From: Streptomyces spirodelae
Lineage (GTDB): Bacteria > Actinomycetota > Actinomycetes > Streptomycetales > Streptomycetaceae
Length of the DNA: 64,000 bases
NCBI RefSeq assembly: GCF_017676385.1
Contig: NZ_JAFFZN010000001.1
Span: 1 to 64,000 of the forward strand
Direction of reading: 5' to 3'
This document shows positions 19,442 through 30,074 of this stretch, piece after piece (positions within the stretch are counted from its first letter, which is position 1; each line of letters starts with the position of its first letter). A program made the position numbers and the translations under genes. Below the pieces are notes generated by a model. The model had not been told where the DNA came from and searched no databases. It saw only the letters and a list, made by a program, of their open reading frames with translations.

Positions 19442-20107
19442 TCAAGAGGACGTCTCCGCGAACTGGGGCATGGCGTACTCGGACGTGGCATGGGCGGACG
19501 CGGTGGCCTTCGGCGCGGTGTACTCCGCCGCGGCGTCGAGCAGCCAGTCGGCCAGGTACGACGCGAAAGAGGAGCGCACCAGTACCCAGAAGCCCGGCTT
19601 GTACGCGTCCCGGGGGACCAGGACGACCTGTGCGCGTGCCAGGGTGGTCTGCGCACAGCGTCCGGCGCCCAGCGACCTTGGGTGCAGGTCGAGGGAGCAG
19701 CCGTGCGCCAACAGGTCGCGAGCGTGCCGCCCGGCGACGAGCAGGGTGGTGCGCTGCGCCGACACATCGACAACGGAGGCGTGCTCACTGCCGATGGCGG
19801 TGCGCACCTTCTCCTGGAGACCCTCCTGGCTGCCGGGCGGGCCGACGACCAGCCACTCGTCGGGGCCCAGCCACACGGCCGTGAGACCGCCGCCGTGTAC
19901 CACGGTGTTCGGCTCCAGCGGCAGCGTCATGCCGAGCGCGAGGCCGACGGCGTCCGCGGCCGGGCCCTTGGGGTCGAGGCGCACATTCACCTGGGCCAGG
20001 AAGGGGAGTTCAGCCAGCCGCAGCGCGCCGCCCGACGCGCGGGTCGCGGCCGCGAACCGGTCGGCGGTGTGCGCCAGTGGGCTGCGGCGGTCAGCGGTGT
20101 CACCCAT
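19442..20107 (-). CDS. soxG: Sarcosine oxidase gamma subunit
   Basis: A 221-aa subunit of heterotetrameric sarcosine oxidase. It is related to the GcvT fold (WLGPDEWLVVGP, SAQRTTLLVAGRHARDLLAHG) and ends in an Ala/Ser-rich tail. In the complex it packs against the alpha subunit; no catalytic residue is assigned to it. Its ATG lies eight bases inside the end of soxA, so the two are co-translated. Order B-D-A-G is the usual sox operon order. Confidence 0.93.
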   Translation of the reverse strand: MGDTADRRSPLAHTADRFAAATRASGGALRLAELPFLAQVNVRLDPKGPAADAVGLALGMTLPLEPNTVVHGGGLTAVWLGPDEWLVVGPPGSQEGLQEKVRTAIGSEHASVVDVSAQRTTLLVAGRHARDLLAHGCSLDLHPRSLGAGRCAQTTLARAQVVLVPRDAYKPGFWVLVRSSFASYLADWLLDAAAEYTAPKATASAHATSEYAMPQFAETSS

Positions 20108-22937
20108 CGCGGCGTGCCCCCTCGGGGTCGTAGAGAACAGAGCTTGTGACCGTCACCGGAACCAGCGCGCCGCCGACGGGTGCGTACAGCCGGTCGCCGA
20201 TCAGCTCCCGGCCGCCCTTGACCAGGGCGAGAGCGAAGGTCCGGCCGAGCGCAGCGCTGCGATAGCTGGAGGTGACGTGTCCGAGCATGGGTACGGGCGG
20301 CTCGGGGAGCGGCGCGTCGGCGACCAGGTGTGCGCCTTCGGGCAGCAGGGTGCCCGGGTCGTCCGGGAGCAGCCCGACCAGGTGTTTGCGGTCCGGCCTG
20401 CTCGCGTCGGCGCGGGCGTGGCTGCGCTTGCCGACGAAGTCGCGCTTCTTCTTCGAGACGACCCAGCTCATACCGAGGTCCTGCGGGGTGACGGTGCCGT
20501 CGGTGTCCTGCCCGACGATCGGGTAGCCCTTCTCGGCGCGCAGCACATGCATGGTCTCGGTGCCGTAGGGGGTGATGCCCTGCGGCCGGCCCGCCTCGTA
20601 CAGGGCCTCCCACAGTGCCGTCGCGTACCACGGCAGGACGTTGATCTCATACGCCAGCTCGCCGGAGAAGCTGATCCGGCAGACGCGTGCGGGGATGCCC
20701 GCGACCTCGGTGTCCCGCCAGGTCATGAACGGGAAGTCCGTGTTGTCCACGGCGAGGTGCGGGGCGAGGGAGCCGAGTACGTCGCGGGAGCGGGGCCCGA
20801 CCAGCGCGACGGTGGCCCACTGCTCGGTGACCGAGGTGCAGTGCACCTTGAGCTCGGGCCACTCCGTCTGAAGCCACTCCTCCATCCATTCGAGGACGGC
20901 GGCGGCGTTGCCCGTCGTCGTCGTGGTCAGGTAGCGGTCCTCGGCGAGGCGGATGACCGTGCCGTCGTCGAAGACCATGCCGTCGGCGCCGCACATCACG
21001 CCGTAGCGGATCCTGCCGACCTTCAGATTGCTCATCATGTTGGTGTAGAGGCGGTCGAGGAAGACCCCGGCGTCCGGCCCTCGCACCTCGATCTTGCCGA
21101 GAGTCGAGGCGTCCATGAGGGCCACGCCTTCGCGCGCGGCACGGCACTCGCGCAGCACGGCCGCCGTCATGTCCTCACCGTCCCGTGGGTAGTACCAGGG
21201 GCGCTTCCACTGGCCGACGTTCTCGAACTCTGCACCGTGTGCGATGTGCCAGTCGTGCAGCGCTGTGACCCGGACGGGGTCGTGCAGCGCGCCTCGGTCG
21301 CGGCCGGCGAGCGCGGCGAAGGAGACGGGCGCGTAGGGCGAGCGGAACGTCGTGGTGCCCAGCTCACCGACCTCGACGCCGAGAAGGTGCGCGACGACGC
21401 CGCTGGCCAGCACGCCGGAGGTCTTCCCCTGGTCGTGGGCTGTTCCTGCGGTGGTGTAGCGCTTGACGTGCTCGACCGACCGCAGCCCCGCGCCCGTCGC
21501 GCGCGCGAGGTCGGCCACCGTCACATCGCGCTGGAGATCGACGAAGCTGCGGTCAGGGTCCGCGCCGGGGACGACCCACAGCTGTGCCGCGGGTGACGAA
21601 GGCTCCGAGGTGGCCGAGTCGGCCGCCGCCGGGAGCTGGAGCGGTTCGCGGATCGCGAAGCCCTCCGCCTCGACCGCGCGGGTCCCGGCTGACGCGCCGT
21701 CGGCCAGGCAGGCCGGCAGACTCGCCGGCCCGCCCGCGGCGCCCGCGACCTCGACCGCCTGACGGCAGGTGTCGGGGACGAACGAGCCGAGCGCCTCGTC
21801 GTGGCGCAGCTTCCCACCGGCCTGGCTGTAGAGGTGGACGACGGGGTTCCATCCGCCGGAGACGAGGAGGAGGTCGGCTGCGAGCTCCCTCCCCGTGGAC
21901 TCCTCGCCGAGCGCGGCAGCAGTCACCGACGTCACGTGCGGCTCACCGGTGGTGCCTGTGACGGCGTAGCCGCGCAGCACCTCGATCCCGGCCTGCGCCG
22001 CGACCCGCGCCGCCTCCCCCGGCTCGGGCCGGGTGTCGACGACCGCCGCCACCTCGACGCCCGCCGCGGCCAGGTCGAGTGCGGCGGCGTAGGCGCTGTC
22101 GTTCGTGGTGAAGACGACCGCGCGGCGGCCGGGGAGGACCCCGTAGCGGTTCACATAGGTACGGGCGGCGCCGGCGAGCATCACGCCGGGCCGGTCGTTG
22201 TCCCCGAAGGCCAGGGAGCGCTCGTGCGCCCCGGTCGCCAGGACGACCCGGCGGGCCCGGATACGCCACACGCGCTCGCGGGAGAGGTGAGCGGGCGCCT
22301 TCTCGCCCAGGTGGCCGGTGCGGCGCTCGACGGCGAGGACGTAGTTGTCGTCGTAGTGACCGAAGACAGTGGTCCGCCGCAGCACCCGCACCTCAGGGGC
22401 TGCGTCGAGCTCGGCACCGACGTCGGCGGCCCAGTCCAGCAGCGTCCCGGTGCCCAGCAGGCTGCCGCCGAGTTCCGGCTGCTCGTCGGCGAGGATCACG
22501 CGGGCCCCGGTACGCGCTGCGGCCGCAGCGGCGGCGAGGCCGGCCGGTCCGGCGCCGACGACCAGCAGGTCGCAGTGGGTGTGCACGGCGTCATAGCGGG
22601 CCGGGTCGGGTTCGTCCGCGAGGCGTCCTCGGCCCGGCAGGCTGCTCGCCGCGAGCCCTTCGTACAGTTCGACGGCCGTCGCCTGGAGCATCGGCTCGGG
22701 AAAGGGCTTCTCGATCTGTACGACGGCGTTCGGCTCCTCGCTGCCCGCGGCGAACACACCGCGAGCCCGTCCGAGCTTGACGCTGGTGCCGATCTGGTGG
22801 ACGCCGTTGGCGAGCAGCGCCGAGGCGAGCGTGTCGCCGCGGAAGCCGGTGTACTCCTGGCCGTCGAAGGAGAAGGTCAGCGCCTCCTCGCGGGAGATCC
22901 GGCCTCCCTGTGGCAGCCGGAAGGTCTGTGCGGTCAT
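20100..22937 (-). CDS. soxA: Sarcosine oxidase alpha subunit
   Basis: A 945-aa large subunit. An N-terminal Fer2_4-like domain (about 5-95, beginning FRLPQGGRISREEALTF) is followed by an NAD-binding flavoprotein-type fold (LLVVGAGPAGLAAAAAAART) and a C-terminal GcvT/aminomethyltransferase domain (about 560-930) with the DASTLGKIEVRGPDAG and YGVMCGADGMVFDDGT segments. In the characterised enzymes alpha binds NAD and THF, and passes the sarcosine methyl to THF as 5,10-methylene-THF. ATG 22937 overlaps the soxD stop. It is part of the island's second and third demethylation steps. Confidence 0.96.
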   Translation of the reverse strand: MTAQTFRLPQGGRISREEALTFSFDGQEYTGFRGDTLASALLANGVHQIGTSVKLGRARGVFAAGSEEPNAVVQIEKPFPEPMLQATAVELYEGLAASSLPGRGRLADEPDPARYDAVHTHCDLLVVGAGPAGLAAAAAAARTGARVILADEQPELGGSLLGTGTLLDWAADVGAELDAAPEVRVLRRTTVFGHYDDNYVLAVERRTGHLGEKAPAHLSRERVWRIRARRVVLATGAHERSLAFGDNDRPGVMLAGAARTYVNRYGVLPGRRAVVFTTNDSAYAAALDLAAAGVEVAAVVDTRPEPGEAARVAAQAGIEVLRGYAVTGTTGEPHVTSVTAAALGEESTGRELAADLLLVSGGWNPVVHLYSQAGGKLRHDEALGSFVPDTCRQAVEVAGAAGGPASLPACLADGASAGTRAVEAEGFAIREPLQLPAAADSATSEPSSPAAQLWVVPGADPDRSFVDLQRDVTVADLARATGAGLRSVEHVKRYTTAGTAHDQGKTSGVLASGVVAHLLGVEVGELGTTTFRSPYAPVSFAALAGRDRGALHDPVRVTALHDWHIAHGAEFENVGQWKRPWYYPRDGEDMTAAVLRECRAAREGVALMDASTLGKIEVRGPDAGVFLDRLYTNMMSNLKVGRIRYGVMCGADGMVFDDGTVIRLAEDRYLTTTTTGNAAAVLEWMEEWLQTEWPELKVHCTSVTEQWATVALVGPRSRDVLGSLAPHLAVDNTDFPFMTWRDTEVAGIPARVCRISFSGELAYEINVLPWYATALWEALYEAGRPQGITPYGTETMHVLRAEKGYPIVGQDTDGTVTPQDLGMSWVVSKKKRDFVGKRSHARADASRPDRKHLVGLLPDDPGTLLPEGAHLVADAPLPEPPVPMLGHVTSSYRSAALGRTFALALVKGGRELIGDRLYAPVGGALVPVTVTSSVLYDPEGARRDG

Positions 22938-23212
22938 GCGATCACCGGCCTCGGCTCGCCGGGCTTGTAGACGGCGAGGATGTCGTGGGTCGCCGTGTTA
23001 CGGACGGCGTTGAACCAGCGGCGGCAACCGTCGGTGTGGCACCACCGTTCGGCGAGCGGCCCCTTGGGGTTGGCGCGGAAGAAGAGGTAGCGCGCCCACT
23101 GCGTGTCGTCGAGCGACGCGGGGTCTTCCGGATACGGCACGTGCGCCTGGCCGCCGTAGTGGAATTCGGCCTCGTCACGAGAACCGCACCAGGGGCATGG
23201 AATCAGCAGCAT
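22934..23212 (-). CDS. soxD: Sarcosine oxidase delta subunit
   Basis: A 92-aa zinc-binding subunit. The metal ligands match the known set: Cys6 and Cys9 in IPCPWCGSR, and His59 and Cys63 in CHTDGCRRWF. Length and the FRANPKGPLAERW segment are typical. ATG 23212; its stop overlaps the soxA start (ATGA-type). The gene is ten bases downstream of soxB. Confidence 0.96.
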   Translation of the reverse strand: MLLIPCPWCGSRDEAEFHYGGQAHVPYPEDPASLDDTQWARYLFFRANPKGPLAERWCHTDGCRRWFNAVRNTATHDILAVYKPGEPRPVIA

Positions 23213-23222
23213 GAGCGGGCTC

Positions 23223-24455
23223 CTAGTGGGCCACCGCGGCCGCGCCGTGCTCGTCGACGAGCGCGCCGGTGGTGAAACGGTCGAGCGAGAAGGGTGCGTT
23301 GAGCGGGTGCGGCTCGTCGTGGGCGATGGTGTGGGCGTAGACCCAGCCGGCGCCCGGGGTGGCTTTGAAGCCGCCGGTGCCCCAGCCGCAGTTCACATAG
23401 AGGCCGTCCACGGGGGTGAGCCCGATGACCGGGGAGGCGTCGGGGCTGACGTCGACAACGCCGCCCCAGGTCCGCAGGACGTGCGCGCGGGCGAACATGG
23501 GGAAGAGCTCCAGTGCCGCGGCCATCTGGCGCTCGATGATGTGGAAAGCGCCGCGCTGGGTGTAGGCGTTGTAGGAGTCGATGCCCGCACCCATGACCAG
23601 TTCGCCCTTGTGTGCCTGGCTGACGTACACGTGCACCGCGTTGGACATCACCACGGTCGGGTGCACGGGCTCGAGCAGCTCGGAGACCAGAGCCTGCAGC
23701 GGATGGCTCTGGATGGGCAGCTCGAACCCGGCCATCCCGGCGAGCACGGACGAGTGGCCGGCCGCGCAGAGCGCCACTTTCCCCGCCGCGATCCGACCGC
23801 GGCTGGTCTGCACTCCGACCACCCGCCCGCCCTGGACGTCGATGCCGGTGACCTCGCAGTTCTGGATGAGGTCGATACCGGCGGCGTCGGCGGAGCGGGC
23901 CAGACCCCAGGCTACGTAGTCGTGCTTGGCGATCCCGGCGCGCGGCTGGTACGTGGCGCCCATGACCGGGTAGCGCACGTCCTGCGAGACGTTGACGATC
24001 GGGCAGACATCCTTGACCTGCTGGGGGTCGAGCCATTCGGCGTCCACGCCGTTGAGCCTGTTGGCCTCGACGCGGCGCACGCTGTCGCGGACGTCCTGAA
24101 GGCTGTGCGCGAGGTTCAGCACGCCGCGCTGGGAGAACAGGATGGGGTAGCCGAGGTCGTCCTCGAGCCCTTCCCACAGCTTGAGCGCGTGCTCGTAGAG
24201 CCCTGAGCTCTCGTCCCAGAGATAGTTGGAGCGGATGATCGTGGTGTTGCGGGCCATGTTGCCGCCGGCCAGCCATCCCTTTTCCAGGACGGCGACGTTG
24301 GTGATGCCGTGGTTCTTGGCGAGGTAGTGCGCTGTGGCCAGACCGTGCCCACCGCCTCCGACGATTACGACGTCGTACGAGCGCTTGGGCTCGGGCGTGC
24401 GCCACAGGAAGTCGGGGTGCTCGGGGAGGTCGGCGCCCGGGGTGCGGGGGCTCAT
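23223..24455 (-). CDS. soxB: Sarcosine oxidase beta subunit
   Basis: The 410-aa flavin subunit catalyses sarcosine oxidation. The FAD-binding motif is [17 protein letters not shown] near residue 30. The histidine that carries covalent FMN in studied enzymes is visible in [13 protein letters not shown] (about H178). [14 protein letters not shown] near the C-terminus closes the DAO fold. ATG 24455 overlaps the folD stop (ATGA), so the frame readable further upstream is not coding. It forms the oxidase with alpha, delta and gamma, yielding glycine, H2O2 and methylene-THF. Confidence 0.96.
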   Translation of the reverse strand: MSPRTPGADLPEHPDFLWRTPEPKRSYDVVIVGGGGHGLATAHYLAKNHGITNVAVLEKGWLAGGNMARNTTIIRSNYLWDESSGLYEHALKLWEGLEDDLGYPILFSQRGVLNLAHSLQDVRDSVRRVEANRLNGVDAEWLDPQQVKDVCPIVNVSQDVRYPVMGATYQPRAGIAKHDYVAWGLARSADAAGIDLIQNCEVTGIDVQGGRVVGVQTSRGRIAAGKVALCAAGHSSVLAGMAGFELPIQSHPLQALVSELLEPVHPTVVMSNAVHVYVSQAHKGELVMGAGIDSYNAYTQRGAFHIIERQMAAALELFPMFARAHVLRTWGGVVDVSPDASPVIGLTPVDGLYVNCGWGTGGFKATPGAGWVYAHTIAHDEPHPLNAPFSLDRFTTGALVDEHGAAAVAH

Positions 24456-25414
24456 CGCGGATCTCCTGACAGGTGCGCGGGAGGGGTGGGTGCCGGGTGG
24501 TCCGGGCCCGGCGGGGCTTCGGTGGCCCGGGTCCTTGCTGCCTCGGCAGCTCCGGCTGACTCGGCTGCCTCGGCGGCCTCGGCTGCCTCTACTACGTTTG
24601 CCAGCAGCATGGCCCTGGTCATGGGGCCCACGCCGCCGGGCATCGGCGCCAACCAGCCGGCGACTTCGGCCACGTCGGGGTGGACATCGCCGAGCAGACC
24701 GCCCTCGGTGCGTGTGATACCGACATCGAGCACGGCGGCACCGGGCCGGACCATCTGCGGTGTGATGAGCCCGGGTGATCCGGCCGCCGCGACGACGACG
24801 TCTGCTTCGCGGACATGCCAGGACAGGCCCTTGGTGCCGGTATGGCACAGCGTCACGGTCGCGTTCTCCGATCTGCGCGTCAGCAGCAGCCCGATCGGCC
24901 GTCCCACCGTCACACCGCGGCCGATCACGCAGACCCGGGCACCGGCGAGCGGTACGTCGTAGCGCCGCAGCAGTTCGACGATCCCACGCGGGGTGCAGGG
25001 CAGCGGGCTCTCGACGCCGAGCACCAGCCGCCCGAGGTTGGCGGGGTGCAGTCCGTCGGCGTCCTTGGCCGGGTCCATCCGCTCCAGTACGGCGTTGGCG
25101 TCCAGCCCGCGCGGAAGGGGGAGCTGAACGATGTACCCGGTGCAGGCGGGATCGGCGTTCAGCTCGTCGACCACGGCTTCGACCTCGGCCTGGGTGGCGT
25201 CGGCGGGGAGTTCGCGCCGGATCGAGGCGATGCCGACCTGGGCGCAGTCGCGGTGCTTGCCGGCGACGTAGGCCCGGCTGCCCGGGTCGTCGCCCACGAG
25301 CACGGTGCCCAGGCCCGGTGCGGCGCCGCGCTCGGCCAGCGCTGCGACGCGCTCCGTGAGCTCGGCGCGGATGGCGGCCGCGGTGCGTCGGCCGTCCAGG
25401 GTCGTTGCGGTCAC
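24452..25414 (-). CDS. folD: Methylene-THF dehydrogenase / methenyl-THF cyclohydrolase
   Basis: A 320-aa bifunctional enzyme interconverting 5,10-methylene-THF and 10-formyl-THF. Signatures: [17 protein letters not shown] (catalytic Lys region), [13 protein letters not shown] and the NADP site [14 protein letters not shown]. The core ends near residue 280 and is followed by an unusual Ala/Glu then Pro-rich tail of about 40 residues encoded by near-repetitive DNA. It sits between dimethylglycine oxidase and soxB, where it can remove the methylene-THF both enzymes make. Start GTG 25414. Confidence 0.95.
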   Translation of the reverse strand: MTATTLDGRRTAAAIRAELTERVAALAERGAAPGLGTVLVGDDPGSRAYVAGKHRDCAQVGIASIRRELPADATQAEVEAVVDELNADPACTGYIVQLPLPRGLDANAVLERMDPAKDADGLHPANLGRLVLGVESPLPCTPRGIVELLRRYDVPLAGARVCVIGRGVTVGRPIGLLLTRRSENATVTLCHTGTKGLSWHVREADVVVAAAGSPGLITPQMVRPGAAVLDVGITRTEGGLLGDVHPDVAEVAGWLAPMPGGVGPMTRAMLLANVVEAAEAAEAAESAGAAEAARTRATEAPPGPDHPAPTPPAHLSGDPR

Positions 25415-25428
25415 AGCGCTTCCTTTCG

Positions 25429-28041
<2,613 letters not shown>

Positions 28042-28065
28042 TCACGGAAACCTGGGGGACAACCC

Positions 28066-28127
28066 ATGACGGGCAGCTCGGCCGCAGCACAGCGTTGTTG
28101 CGTATCGTGCATCACGTTGCGCATAAA
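28066..28127 (+). promoter_or_regulatory. Additional regulon-type promoter module upstream of purU
   Basis: ATGACG (28066-28071), 25 bp, GTTGCGTATCGTGCATC, then CGTTGCGCATAAA. TTGCGT (28098-28103) and CATAAA (28122-28127) are 18 bp apart. It shares every element of the other modules but has no start codon of its own nearby. It may be a second purU promoter with a leader of about 170 nt, or a distal operator for looping. Confidence 0.5.
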
Positions 28128-28223
28128 GGAAAGCCCCCTCCTGTGGCACCTGCGCCACGAGTCCGGACGAAGGAGCTGCCGGGGACGGGATCTCAGAACG
28201 CGGAGCCATTGCGGCGCACCCCC

Positions 28224-28283
28224 TTGACCAGTCGGGCCCAGACCTGAACCATGTTGCGCATTGCTCATCGCGTTGCGTAATGC
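28224..28283 (+). promoter_or_regulatory. Regulon promoter/operator for purU
   Basis: TTGACC (28224-28229), 23 bp, GTTGCGCATTGCTCAT, then GTTGCGTAATGCGCAC. TTGCGC (28254-28259) and TAATGC (28278-28283) have an 18-bp spacer. The start of transcription would be near 28290, leaving just the GGAGG Shine-Dalgarno before the ATG at 28303. Confidence 0.72.
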
Positions 28284-28302
28284 GCACCAATGGAGGATCT
28301 CA

Positions 28303-29175
28303 ATGTCTCCTCGACCGCAGCCCGGCCGCGAGTTCGTCCTCACGCTCTCGTGCCCTGACCAGGCGGGTCTCGTCCACGCTGTGACCACGTTCCTCGTCGG
28401 CCACTACGGCAACATCCGGGAGAGCCAGCAGTTCGAGGACCGGACGCAGGGCCGCTTCTTCATGCGGGTGCACTTCGAGACCTCTCAGCCGGCGGTGTCG
28501 CTGGAGGATCTGCGCTCCGGCTTCGGTCCGGTCGCCGAGGCGTACCGGATCACCTGGCAGCTCTACGACGCCTCAGCTCCGACCCGCACCCTCATCATGG
28601 TGTCGAAGTTCGGCCACTGCCTGAACGACATGCTCTTCCGCCAGTCCACAGGGGCGCTCAACATCGAGATCCCGGCGATCGTCTCCAACCACCGCGACCT
28701 GGAGCCACTGGCACAGAACTACGGCATTCCGTTCCACCACATCCCTGTGACGCCGCAGAGCAAGGCCGAGGCCGAGGCACGGCTGCTGGAACTGGTCGAC
28801 GAACTCGGCATCGACCTGGTCGTGCTGGCCCGCTACATGCAGATCCTCTCGGACTCCCTGTGCAAGCAGCTCGACGGCCGGGCCATCAACATCCACCACT
28901 CCTTCCTGCCCAGCTTCAAGGGGGCACGGCCGTACGTCCAGGCACATGTGCGCGGCGTCAAACTCGTGGGCGCCACGGCCCACTACGTCACTCCCGACCT
29001 CGACGAGGGGCCGATCATCGAGCAGGACGTCGTCCGCGTGAACCACTCCCACGACCCGAGCGAACTGGTCACCCTCGGCCGTGACGTCGAGGCACAGGTC
29101 CTCGCCCGCGCTGTGGAGTGGCACAGCCAGAGCCGGGTGCTGGTCAACGGCAACCGCACAGTGGTCTTCCGCTGA
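28303..29175 (+). CDS. purU: Formyltetrahydrofolate deformylase
   Basis: A 290-aa enzyme releasing formate and THF from 10-formyl-THF. An N-terminal ACT domain (about 8-85, LTLSCPDQAGLVHAVTTFL) precedes a formyltransferase-like hydrolase domain with INIHHSFLPSFKGARPY and the catalytic Asp region HYVTPDLDEGPIIEQD. ATG 28303 is set by GGAGG. In this island it frees THF for the two folate-dependent oxidases and makes formate, which the nearby molybdoenzyme may oxidise. It has its own promoter of the regulon type. Confidence 0.96.
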   Translation: MSPRPQPGREFVLTLSCPDQAGLVHAVTTFLVGHYGNIRESQQFEDRTQGRFFMRVHFETSQPAVSLEDLRSGFGPVAEAYRITWQLYDASAPTRTLIMVSKFGHCLNDMLFRQSTGALNIEIPAIVSNHRDLEPLAQNYGIPFHHIPVTPQSKAEAEARLLELVDELGIDLVVLARYMQILSDSLCKQLDGRAINIHHSFLPSFKGARPYVQAHVRGVKLVGATAHYVTPDLDEGPIIEQDVVRVNHSHDPSELVTLGRDVEAQVLARAVEWHSQSRVLVNGNRTVVFR

Positions 29176-29270
29176 CAGGAGCAGCAGCCCGCCTCCGCTG
29201 ACAGGACGAGGACTTCGCAGGGGGCCACCGCCGACGGTGCCGTTACTCGCAGGCGAGTGCTACCAGTGGG

Positions 29271-29291
29271 TATAGTTGCGTCATGAGCAAC
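29271..29291 (+). promoter_or_regulatory. Autoregulatory operator over the -10 and start codon of the iclR-type gene
   Basis: The perfect palindrome GTTGCGTCATGAGCAAC (29275-29291) includes the ATG at 29283. A -10-like TATAGT (29271-29276) ends six bases before that ATG, so the mRNA is probably leaderless. No TTGAC box is present, unlike at the catabolic promoters. Binding would stop its own transcription. Confidence 0.65.
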
Positions 29292-30074
29292 CATGCGGCA
29301 CCCAAGGGAACAGGCCCCGTGAACAGCGGAGTGCAGTCCGTCGACCGTGCCGTAAGTGTCCTGGAGATCCTCGCCGAGCGTGGCGAGGCAGGCGTCAGCG
29401 AGGTCGCCACCGAGCTCGAGGTCCACAAGTCGACCGCCTTCCGCCTGCTCGGGGCGCTGGAGGCACGCGGTCTGGTCGAGCAGACGGCCGAGCGCGGAAA
29501 GTACCGCCTCGACTTCGGCATCGTGCGCCTGGCCAGCGCGGTCACCGGTCGCATCGACATCACCCAGCAGGGCAGACCGGTCTGCGAACGCCTCGCCGAG
29601 GAGATCGGCGAGACCGTCAACATCGGCGTGCTGCAGGAGCACTACGCGGTCAACCTCTACCAGGTGCGCGGCCCCGGCGCGGTCGGCGCCCACAACTGGG
29701 TCGGACGGCTCACCCCGCCGTACGCCACATCCAGCGGCAAGGTCCTGATGGCTCACCTGACGGCGAAGGAGCGCGCCGAACTGCTCGCCTCCGGGCTGCG
29801 AAGGCAGACACCCCACACCATCACCGCCAAGACGAAGCTAGAGAAGAGCCTCGTCCAGGTGCGGGAGCAGGGGTACGCGCTGGCGCTGGAGGAGTTCGAG
29901 GTCGGGCTGAACGCCATCTCGGCCCCGATCCGCTCCCGGGACGGCGAGGTCATCGCCGCGATCAGCGCGTCGGGACCCGCTTACCGCTTCACCGAGGAGC
30001 GCATGCACGAGGTCGCCCCGGCCCTCCTCAAGGGCGCCGAGGAGATCAGCCACCGGATGGGCTACCCCGGCTGA
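29283..30074 (+). CDS. IclR-family regulator of the island
   Basis: A 263-aa IclR protein. The N-terminal winged helix (about 20-80) has RAVSVLEILAERGEAGVSEV and a recognition helix in LEVHKSTAFRLLGALEARGL. The effector domain (about 95-255) has the SSGKVLMAHL and GEVIAAISASGPAYRF hallmarks, closest in feel to the AllR/GclR branch. It lies at the centre of the island, and its own start is covered by the same GTTGC-type palindrome found at all island promoters, so it is the best candidate for the common regulator. Ligand unknown; betaine, dimethylglycine, glyoxylate-like or C1 compounds are possible. Its 3' end overlaps the convergent molybdoenzyme gene by 13 bp. Confidence 0.92.
   Translation: MSNHAAPKGTGPVNSGVQSVDRAVSVLEILAERGEAGVSEVATELEVHKSTAFRLLGALEARGLVEQTAERGKYRLDFGIVRLASAVTGRIDITQQGRPVCERLAEEIGETVNIGVLQEHYAVNLYQVRGPGAVGAHNWVGRLTPPYATSSGKVLMAHLTAKERAELLASGLRRQTPHTITAKTKLEKSLVQVREQGYALALEEFEVGLNAISAPIRSRDGEVIAAISASGPAYRFTEERMHEVAPALLKGAEEISHRMGYPG

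Noticed and set aside
28066..28230. Short frame with a CCVSC motif in the dimethylglycine oxidase/purU gap
   Set aside because: It overlaps two promoter modules, has poor third-position bias and no Shine-Dalgarno.
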